This document shows, in pieces, positions 17,775 through 29,700 of a DNA stretch of 64,000 bases. This stretch comes from a virus: positions 1 to 64,000 of the IMG/VR virus record IMGVR_UViG_3300020056_002272; one strand, 5' to 3'. The position numbers were made by a program, and so were the translations under genes. The first letter of the stretch is position 1, and every line of letters begins with the position of its first letter. Below the pieces are notes generated by a model that ran no database searches, was not told the DNA's origin, and was given only the letters and a program-made list of their open reading frames with translations.

Positions 17775-20700
17775 TGGCTAACGACGATAAAACGATTCCA
17801 TTACCAGATGGTAAAAATTACAAAAGATCTTCTGCAGAATTTTTACCCCAGTATTTTAGAACTAACGCTAACAAGAAATTTTTACAAGCCAGTTTAGACC
17901 AGTTTGTATCAGATGGCGTAGTAGAAAAAATAAACGGATTTGTAGGTAAAAAGGAAGCTAAGGCAGTAACTATCAATGATACTTACCTTGCAGAAGTTAC
18001 CGATGATAGAGACAATTATCAGTTTGAACCATATGCTGTATATGAAGACAGTTTAGGCAATACAGAATTTAGTGCGGACTATTTGGATTATATAGGTCTG
18101 ATAAAAACATTTAGAGGAAATACTGATAATCACAGTAAATTGAACGAGCAAGAATTCTATGCATGGAACCCACATATTAATTTTGATAAATTTACAAACT
18201 TTAGAGAATATTACTGGTTACCCAATGGTCCACAGGAAGTGCCTGTAAAAGGACAAAGTAGAGATATTGTAAGCACATATCAAATTACAACAGTTACAGA
18301 CGATGATAATACTGCTTTGCTGTTTACACCAGATGGTAAAACTCGTAATCCTGAAATTAAATTGTTCCGTGGTCAAAAATATATATTTGAAGTAAACACA
18401 GACGGACACCCTATTACTATTTCGTCTGATAGAAAGTTTATTCCTATATTAGGAACTACAGACAAAATTGTTAATGTAAGTGCAACTAATAACATAATAA
18501 CAAAAATATTTGATCAAACACTAACAGCTTGGGTTGAAGGTATAGATTGGCAAAATATATTACTTACTGACAATGATGTTCTAAGTGCAAAAAACAGTCT
18601 AGTATATGAAGATTTTGATAACAATGATTTTGTTGAAACATTAGTTGATACAAGTTTGGATTTATTCAAAGATAGATGGAATTTATTAGTAGAACCATAT
18701 GTAGGAAGTTTAGATTTCCTAGCAATTGAAAAAACACAACTATCTACTACAGAAGGCAACGATACAATAATAGTAGATGGAACACGATATGATAGAGCGG
18801 CTTATGTCGCAGATGCTAACTTTACAAATAGCACATTAGCAATTAAAAATACAATATATCAAGATATTGTAGAAGATGCATTGGCTTCTTATACAAAAAA
18901 TGACAGAGATATTATTGAGAAAGCTCTTTATGATGCAGGTCAGCTTGTATTAGATGCACTGGATTTTGATTATACAATCAAATTGTATTCTTTCTCAGAA
19001 CGCACAGCAAATTCTATTCAGCAAGACGATACCAATGTATCTTTCATATACAATGATGGTGTTAAACTATCTCCTGTTAGTATAGAAGGCGACACTAACG
19101 ATATAAATGACTTTGTTTTTGACGGTTATATAGAAAATGGAATAATAGAATTTACTGTTCCTGATAATGCACCAAACGAACTTTATTTTGTAAGTCAAAC
19201 AAATATTGATACTAGCTGCCGTCTACGTGTATATGATATAGAAGAAAACACCGAAATTGATATTGAAAAAGAAATAATTGGTAAAAAAACTTATACAACC
19301 AGCGACGGTTGGAATTTCAGCAATGGAATGAAAATATATTTTATAGGAAACGTTACACCAGCAAACTATTCAGAAGGTTTTTATTATGTAGAAGGTGTAG
19401 GAGATAGTATAAATCTTGTTCCTGTAAATGAACTTAGTGTCCCTGCAATTTTTACACAAGACACACAAGTTCCTTTTGATACAAACGGCTTTGACAGAGT
19501 TCCTTTTAGTGATGCACTTAGCTTTGCTGGCACAAAAGATTATATTGTTATAAATCGCAGTAGTGCAGATAGAAATGGCTGGACAAGATACAATCGCTGG
19601 TTCCATAAAGATGTTATTCTACAAAGTGCTGAAATTAACTCACAAGACCAGTATGCGTTTGATGAAAGTGCAAGAGCCAAACGACCTATTATTGAATTTG
19701 AATCTGGATTAAAACTATATCAGCATGGCACAAAAGCAAAACAAATTGTTGATTTGGTAGACGATTACACTAGCGATGTTTTTTCAATTATAGAAGGATC
19801 TATAGGATATAATATTGATGGCATAGATCTAGCCGAAGGCATGCGTGTTTTATTCACTGCCGATCCTGATCCTTTGGTAAATGGTAAAATATATGAAGTT
19901 AAGTTTATTGATCATAACAACAAAAAAGATAGAATAAGTCTTGTTGAAACAAGCGACACTCTTCCTACACAAGATGAAACTGTTTTAATTAAAACAGGAG
20001 TAAACTATGCAGGCAGAATGTTCTATTATAATGATGGACAATGGCAAGTTGCTCAGGATAAAAATGCAATAAATCAAGTTCCAAAATTTGACTTATATGA
20101 CGAAGATGGTATTAGCTACAGCGATTTAGATACATATCCATTAACAACATTCAAAGGTAACAATATATTTTCTTACCAAGTTGGCGAAGGTGTAAACGAT
20201 ACAGAATTAGGATTTCCTATTGTTTATAAAAATCTAGTTAATTCAGGCGATATACTTTTTGATTTTAACATGTTAAAAGATTCCTATACTTACGAAGTTG
20301 GAGGTGTAAAAGTAAATCTAGATGCAGATTTAGCATATGTAAAAAAATACGACTTGCAAGGAGACGAGTTTTCATATCAAAATAGTTGGAAAAAAGCAAA
20401 TACAAAAAGCAGCCAGTATGTGATTAGAAAATTTACAGGTAGAGAATTAACAAATAGTTTTCCTGTAGACTTTTTTGATAATAGTGCAGAAATTGCAGAT
20501 TTAAAGATTATTGTATATCATAACAATAAATTACTGATAGAAAATGTTGATTATGAGCAAATTAATATTAATAAGACTAGATTTGTAGTATTTGAAACTG
20601 CTATAGAATTTGACGATATTGTTATAATAAAAGGCAAAAGCAAAACTACAAAAAATAAAAACGGCTATTATGAAACACCTCACAACTTTGAAAGAAATCC

Positions 20701-23700
20701 GTTAAACAATAATATAACTGAATTTACATATGGGCAGGTTGCAGATCATGTAGAAGGATTAATTGTAGAAGTTGATAACTTTGTAGGTTCGCAACCAGGC
20801 AGAAATAACCTAAGAGATTTAGGAAACGTGTATCAATATGGACGCAAATTTGTAAAACATAGCGGACCATTAAATATACCGTTGGTGAATTTAGCACGTA
20901 AAGACAGTAATATTGTTAATGCTATAAGATATGCAAAAAAAGAATACAGTAAATTCAAGCGTGACTTTGTCCAGATAGCAGAAACACTAGGTGTAGATAC
21001 TGCTACAAATCAGCATGTGAATCTTATTCTAGCAGAAATAAAGAAAAACAAAAGAGACAACATGCCATTCTACAATTCAGATATGATAGGATCTGGAGGG
21101 TATAAAAGACTAGAATATACAGTATTAGATATTGATATAAAATATTATGCACTTAGCACACCGTTTGCGTTTACAGTTGATAATAGAAAAGCAGTGTATG
21201 TCTATTTAAATGGTGAGCAATTGTGTTATGGTGTGGATTACACTTTAACCACAGAAGGTTTTGCTTATATAACAAAAACTATTGCAGTTGATGATACAAT
21301 AGAAATACATGAATACGAAACAACTGAAGCAAGTTACATTCCACCAACTCCTACAAAATTGGGAATGTTTCCTGCATATAAACCAGAAAAATTTGTAGAT
21401 TCTACTTATGCAGATCCTGTAAGTGTAATTAGAGGACATGATGGCAGTATTACTATTGCTTATGACGATTTTAGAGATGACTTGTTACTAGAATTAGAAC
21501 GTAGAATTTACAACAATATAAAAGTTACGTATGACACAAGTATATTTGACATTCATGATTATGTAGGAGGTGAATATAGAGATACAGGCATCTCTAAAGA
21601 AGACCTTGATAATGTATTGATTACAGATTTTGTATCTTGGTTAACCACAGCGGGTAATGTTGATTATACAGACAATAGCTTTGTGCAGGAACGTTCTACC
21701 TTAACTTACAATTACAGCAGTAGTGTAAGTCCAAAAGGAAATAGATTACCGGGTTTTTGGAGAGGCGTCTACATTGATTCTTTAGATACAGATTCGCCAA
21801 ATCTACGTCCATGGGAAATTTTAGGATTTAGTGTTCAGCCTAGCTGGTGGGAAACACAATATGGACCAGCTCCTTATACTAAAGATAATCTTATACTTTG
21901 GAAAGATATTGAAGGCGGTATAGTTAGAGAGCCGGGTAAAGAAATTAAAATTAGAAAAAAATATATACGTCCTGGATTGACTTCAAATATTCCAGTTGAC
22001 GAATCAGGAAGAATACGTAGTCCATTAGATAGCAGCTATTCAAGAGAATTTAGTTTTGTAGTTCAAAGAGACAAATTGTTTAAGTTCGGAGATGTTGCAC
22101 CAACTGAATCTGCATGGAGACGCAGTAGTGAATATCCTTTTGCATTAATAGTTGCTTTACTTGCAAACCGTCCGGCTGCTGTATCAGGGCTTTTATTTGA
22201 TAGAAGTAGAATTACTAGGAACAAAGTAGGTAATTTAATTTACACTGATACAAAGAAAGCTATTAATTTAGAAAACGTAGTATTTCCTTACACTGAACAA
22301 GACAGCGTGGTTAATTACACTGCTGGACTTATAAACTATATTGAGTCTTATATACGATCTAGTTTAACTGCTAGTTACGAAGAATATAGAAATACTGTAA
22401 TTAATTTGGACAATAAATTAGGTTTTAAAGTAGGTGGATTTGCAGACAAGTCTAAACTAAAGTTAGTGCTTGACAGTAGAACGCCTTTGAATAAAGGAAA
22501 TGTATTTGTTCCATTTGAAAACTATAGTATCTCGTTAAAAAAGTCTAGTCCAATTGACATTGTTTCTTATAGTGGTGTGATAATAGAAAAATTACCAAGC
22601 GGATATCGCGTGTCGGGTTACGACCAAGAAGATCCTTTTTTCCTAATTAATAAACATGCTATTTCTGCAGGTGATCCTGTTGTAAATGTAGGCGGTATCA
22701 GCGAAAGTTTCTTGGTATGGGACAGTGCAAAAATATTTGATAAAGGACGTATAGTAGAATATTTGAGTGCATATTATAGAGTAAATGAAACACATACTAG
22801 CAATGATACTTTTGATACCTCAAAGTTTTCAAAATTAGCAGAATTGCCTGTGGTAGGAGGTGTTAGTGCTGTATTTAGGAAAAATTTTACAAATACCATT
22901 GATAAAATTGATTATGGCACTGTGTTTCCGTCAGTGCAAGAAGTTGTAGACTTTCTTCTAAGTTATGATGCATATTTAAAATCTATAGGATTTACATTTG
23001 ATTTTAATAACTCTCGTTTTGAAACAATAGAAAATTTTAATCTATTAGCTAGAGAGTTTATGTTCTTTACGACAGAGAATTGGGCTAACAGCACAATCAT
23101 TACACTAAGTCCAGGAGCAAACCAACTAAAATTTGATACAGAATATTCTACTGTAGATGACATTTACGATAACTTTCTTGGATATACAATAAAACAAATT
23201 GACGGAAGAATATTACAGAATAATTTTACAAATACAATCAGAGTTGATGGTAATAGTTTTGGTTTATTTCCTACGAACACTACTGAAGGAATATTCTTTG
23301 CAAAATTAGCACTGGTGCAAAAAGAACATGTAGTGCTAATCGATAACAATACAGTATTCAATGATACGATTTATGATCCTGAATCAGGATATAGACAAGA
23401 AAGAATTAAGGTTGTAGGATATAGAACAGATGCATGGGACGGAAGTCTCAACATTCCTGGATTTATATACGATCAAGCTAAATTTACAATCTGGGAAGCA
23501 TGGCGAGATTATGATATAGCAGAAATTGTAAAATACAAAGAATTCTACTATACCGCAAAATCAAAAATAAGCGGTAGTGCAACGTTTGATCCTGAAGAAT
23601 GGAATTTGCTTGCAGAAAAACCTGAAGAAACAGTGAAACCAAACTTTGATTATAGAGCTAATCAGTTTATAGATTTTTATGATTTAGATACTGATAATTT

Positions 23701-26700
23701 TGATAGCGAGCAGCAGCGTTTAGCGCAGCATTTAATCGGCTACCAAAAAAGAGATTATTTGTCAAATATTATTGTAGATGATGTAAGTCAGTATAAATTT
23801 TACCAAGGCTTTATACAAGACAAAGGCACAAAAAATTCCTTAACAAAATTATTTGATAAGTTAGGCAGTGCTGATAAAGACAGCTTAGAATTTTTTGAAG
23901 AATGGGCATTTAGAAACGGACAATATGGTGCTACCTCTGCGTATAAAGAAGTAGAGTATGCTCTTGATGAATCTAAATTTAGAATTGAGCCTCAGCTTGT
24001 AGAACTAGTCCAAACCGAAGATACAACACGCACAGATTTAGTATTCCAGTATCCTGTGAAAGATGTGTATATCAAAGAGCCGGGATATAATCATGCTCCG
24101 TTTCCTGTAAAATATACAGATGATGAAGTGGTAAAAACAGGAGGATATGTTTCTTTAGACCAAGCCGATATTATTGCAAAAACACCACAAGACATAATTA
24201 ACTTAGATGTTAACACAACTGACATAGGTAATATAATATGGGTGCCAGAATATAAAAACTCTTGGAACATATATGAAGTTATAAACGCTCCACTGGGTGT
24301 AGAAAAAATCAGCAAAACTGATACAGGTTTTGAGGTTATTTTTGATAGAAACTGTAATTTTGTTGCTGGTGATATAATAGGTTTACGAAACGTTTCTACT
24401 GAAATTGATGGATATAGATTTGTAGCAAGTGTATCACAAAATCGTGCTACATTTAATGACACAGTTAGTATTGAAGATGCATCTTTAGATTTGTCTGATA
24501 GCTCATTAGGATCAGTCTTACAACTTTTGAGTAAAAGAGTTGCCGACCTTGATGCAATGAATAGTTTAATAAATCTTTATGGATTGCCCGCTAATAGTAA
24601 ATTTTGGGTTGATAATATAGACGATAAATTTGCAGTTTATGAAAGCAGCAGAATATGGTCCGGACAAGAAAATTTAGTAAACAGAGAAGCAGGACCGACA
24701 AGTTGGGCAGAATCATTTGCTGTTAATGGATATAATACTGCATTAGCTGTTGCAGATAAAAATTCTAAAGTCTATCTTTACAAGAGATTGTCCAGTGTTG
24801 TGCCATATGTATACAACCAAACTTTAGCACCAGAATCTACATTGTATGATGCTGATTCTAATTTTGGCGAAAGCATAGAATATACAAAAGATGGCAATTG
24901 GTTAATTATAGGTGCACCTACTGCTACCAATGTAAAAACAAAATACAAAGGAGAAATTGCTCAAATTGCATACACAACTGGCGATATTGTGAGCGATGGC
25001 GGATTATTATTTAAAGCAATCAGAGATATAAATTTTGATAGCAGCACAATCAATACCCAATCACAAGATTGGGAACAGGTTACAGCAATTGAAGCAGATG
25101 AAGAAGGAACAGGCAGCACATTTAACGATCAAGGTGCTATACACATTTATCGCAGGCAAACAGATCAAAGTTTTGCTCTATATCAAACAATTGTATCACC
25201 GTATCCTCAAGCAGATGAAAAATTTGGTATTGCAATAAAAAGTTCGTTTGATCCGAATACACTTTCAACAAGACTGTATGTGCGTAGTGAAAAGAACAAC
25301 GGTAGATTATATTTCTTAGATTTGCCAAATATAAATGATACTTTTGGTTACAGCCGAGATCCGTTGTATCGTGGAAAATTCAATTCAGCTGTAAAGTATA
25401 TTACAGGTGAAATTGTAGAGTATAATACTACAATTTACACAGCAAGTCAAACTGTGCCAGCTGGCAATGAATTTAATGTTACACAATGGAATACAACAGA
25501 ATCTAATATAGATAGATTAGGATATGTTCCTATAATAGGCGACGATGCTGTTGCAGGTTTAGAAGACAGCACAGCCTTTGATAGTAATTTTAGAATTGCT
25601 GAAAACTTTGATGTAAGTGACAATGGAGAAGTATTGGTATTAACCAGTTTATTATCAACTGACGAATATAAAATTGTTGTTTATAGAAAAACTGGCGATA
25701 GATTTGCTTTGCACCAAACTATAAATGCAGAAACTAACGATATTGATTTTGGACACAGTGTAGCAATTAACAGTATTGGAAATATTATTGCAATAGGTGC
25801 AACCTTAGCAGATGATCAAGGAACAGATACTGGTAAAGTATTTGTTTATGAATACAATACATCTGCATTGGTTTTTGAAAAATCTCAAGAACTTGTTACA
25901 CCACAGCCGTCCAAAAATGAAAGATTTGGCTGGCAAGTTGACTTCAGCGAAGATAAACTAGCGGTTACAGGTATAAATGGTGAAAACTCTTTTGCAACAT
26001 TATTTGATACTAATGAAACTTACTTTGATTCAAGGTCAACTGAATTTGTAGAAAAATTTGCAAATCAGTTACAAATATATGTTTTTGAAAAATTGTTTAC
26101 AAAATTTGTTTATGCAGAAACAGTAGATTATGCCTATTATTACACAGACCAAAATGGTAATAGAGTAGCGGCAAAATTAAATGATACTTCAAATCCAAAA
26201 ATTTTATTCAATAAGAATCATATTGTATTAGGACTGCCATTGGTATCCCTGGATGACACTGATTCTATATTTGGTTTAGTTGCAGATTTAACAGCAACAC
26301 AAAATGCAGATAGCTGGCAATTGTTAAGCAGAGCTAAAGATTTTGTTGATTACGAAAAACTCAAAGGTGTATTTTTATATGATAAAGTCAGCGGCGATCT
26401 TATCACCTATTTAGATGTAATTGATCCAATACAAGGAAAAATTGCTAATATTGCTGAACAAGAAATTTTTTATAAAACTCCGTATGATCCTGCTGTTTAT
26501 AGTAATGGAAGCACTGATACCGGAATTAAAAATCCTTGGACAAATAATTATATAGGAAAATTATGGTGGGATTTGAGCACTGTAAAATGGTTAAACCCTT
26601 ACCAAGGAAATATTACAAGCCAAAATAACAAATGGAATAAAATTATTGAAGGATTTAGTGTAGATGTATACGAATGGGTAGAAAGTCCGTATCTACCAAG

Positions 26701-29700
26701 TAAATGGGATGAAATAGCGGATACTACTGAAGGGTTGTCTCAAAATATAAGTGGCACAACTTTATATGGAGATTCCAAGTATAGTGTAGCTCAAACATAC
26801 GATGCGGTAGCAGGAAGATTTAACAATCGTTATTTCTTCTGGGTAAGAAACAGTAAATTGATTCCAAATGTATCAGGTCGTAATGCAAGTTGTGAAACTG
26901 TTATAAACCTAATAGCAGATCCTAAAAACACTGGATATAGATTTATTTCGTTGTTTAACGAAAAAGAGTTTGCATTACATAATGTCAGAAGTTTGATAAG
27001 AGGAAAAGACACAATTATACATTTTGATTATGCAGATGGCCCTGTCAATTTAGGTAATGTGCATAGTGAATATTCTCTACTAACAGAAAATGATGAAACC
27101 AGCGAGCCTAACAATATACTTGTTGACAAATGGTTTGATAGTTTAGTTGGTTATGATGCTAATCTTAACAAGTTACCCGACTTAGATGTAAGTCCAGCAA
27201 GACGCTATGGAATTTTAAATGAGCCATTACAAACTATGTTTGTAAACAAAACAGAGGCTTTGAAACAAATAGTTGAACGTGTAAATCTAGTTTTGTTACA
27301 AAATTTGATTGTTGATGATTTTGATTTGTCTCCTTTAGATGCGATAGATCCGCTACCGAGTGATGTTGCCGGTAAGTATGACGAAAAAATTGACAATGAA
27401 GGACTATTGAGATTTGTAGGCACCAGTAAAATTGAACAAGCTCAAATTAGTTTGACAACCACAGATGGCCGCATTAGTTCAGTTACAATAGAAAACTCTG
27501 GTAGAGGTTACAAAGATCCTTCATATACAGCAGAATCCACTACAAGAAATGGACCAAGTGTAGAAATATTAGGCACAGGATCGGGGGCAGTTATTAAAAC
27601 AGAAATCAATAACCTAGGCCAAATAACAAACGCTACTATAATAAATGCAGGCAACGGCTACACAGATGAAGTAATAGCTATTGTCAGACCTTTTACAGTT
27701 CTTGTAACCAATGACAGTTCAATTGGCGGTTTTTGGGCAACCTATAATTACAATAAAACCGAACAAGAATGGAATAGGCAAAGTATACAATCTTACGACA
27801 CAACATTCTATTGGCAGTATAGAGATTGGTATAAAGAAGGATTTTCTTCTATTACAGCAGTAGATCATTTTATACCAGCAAGTTATGCATTAGATGGGCT
27901 AAATGCTAATATTAATGATATTGTAAAAATTGAAAATATTGGTTCAGGCGGCTGGTTATTACTGCAAAAGATAAATGATATTCCTGAGGTTGATTATACT
28001 GTCAACTATCAAACAGTTGGCAGGCAGAACGGAACGATACAATTAAGCAAACTATTATACAACAATACAGATAGCGGCTTCGATAATCAAATATACGATA
28101 GTGTATTGTATGATAGAGAACCAGTAAATGAAACTCGTATTATATTACGAGCTCTTCAAACTAACATATTTGTTGACCAGCTTAAGATCGAATGGAATAA
28201 ATTGTTTTTCAGCAGTATAAGATATGTTCTTGCAGAACAGCCCACAGTTGATTGGGTGTTCAAAAGTGCATTTATAAAAGCAAAGCACAATGTAGGTGAA
28301 CTAGATCAACGTGTCACATTTAGAAACGATAATTTAGAAAATTATCAAGACTATGTAGCAGAAGTTAAACCATACAGCAGTAAAATTAGAGAGTATGTTA
28401 GCGGATATGAAAAAGTAGATCCTACAGAGACTAGTGTTACAGATTTTGACTTACAACCTAGATACAGTGAATCTCAACGTCAAATAATACCTGAAAGTTT
28501 ACAAATTAACCAAAATGTTGTAGGACCGCTTAACAGTTTTGTGCAAACCTATCCACAAAAACACTGGTTAGATAATTTAGGTTTTGAGATAACTGAACTT
28601 GCAATTGCAAACGGTGGCACAGGTTGGAGTTCAGGACCGGTAGTTACAATTTCCGGCGGTGGCGGACCAACTATAGAAGGAAAAGGTATAATAGCTAGAG
28701 GTGTGCTTGTTGATATAGAAATTGATACCTCCAATGCTTTTTACACCAGCGCACCTGTTGTAACATTGAACGGCTCGCAAGCAGAAGACAGTGAAGATGC
28801 AAGTGTAATTGCAATCTTAGGTAACAGCAAAGTAAGAAGCACACATGTAGCAGTCAAGTTTGATAGAACTTATGGCACTGATATAAATGAAACACTATAT
28901 GCAAATATAGATAAGACTGAAACATTTACAGGTAATGCCGGTATAAGCGCATTTGAACTTGAATGGCCTATGGATCTTACTGCTTCAAACGTAACGGTGA
29001 CTGTAGACAATGTCGAAAGTTTATCAAGCGAATATACAATTAGTAATAAGTTAGATACAACAAAAGGATTTACTAGGTATAAAGGAGTAATTACTTTCTT
29101 TGTAATACCACAACTTGGTGCTAATATTCAAGTTTCGTATAAAATTGCACCACAGCATTTACATGCTGCCGATAGAATACGTTATCATTACAATCCTTCA
29201 ACAGGTATGCTAGGCAAAGATCTATCGCAATTAATGGACGGGGTTGATTATTCAGGCGTTCAAATAGATACAATTGCACTAACTGGTAATCAAGGGTTTG
29301 AAACTACCACATTTGGTGTAGGCGGTTTTGATACATTTGATACAACATTTAACGATATAAAATTCACCGCAGACGGTAGCACACAATTAATTGAATTAGA
29401 CGAACCATTAGAAGCAGGTGTAATTTATACAGTTTATAAAAATAACGTAAGATTAGATGATATTAACTATGATGAATCTGTGGATCAAGCAAGTCAGACT
29501 GCGCTAGTCACTAATCCAAATGCTGTAATTAGAAGTATTACAGGCGATGGCATTCAAACTGTAATAAATCTTGCTGGTTACAATCCACCAATTGAAACTG
29601 TTGACGGAGATATAATTTATATTCGTCGTATTGATAGTGATGGAAGTTTTACACCTGGAGATGCAGCATTTGATACACAATTAACTGGTGGCGATTTAGA

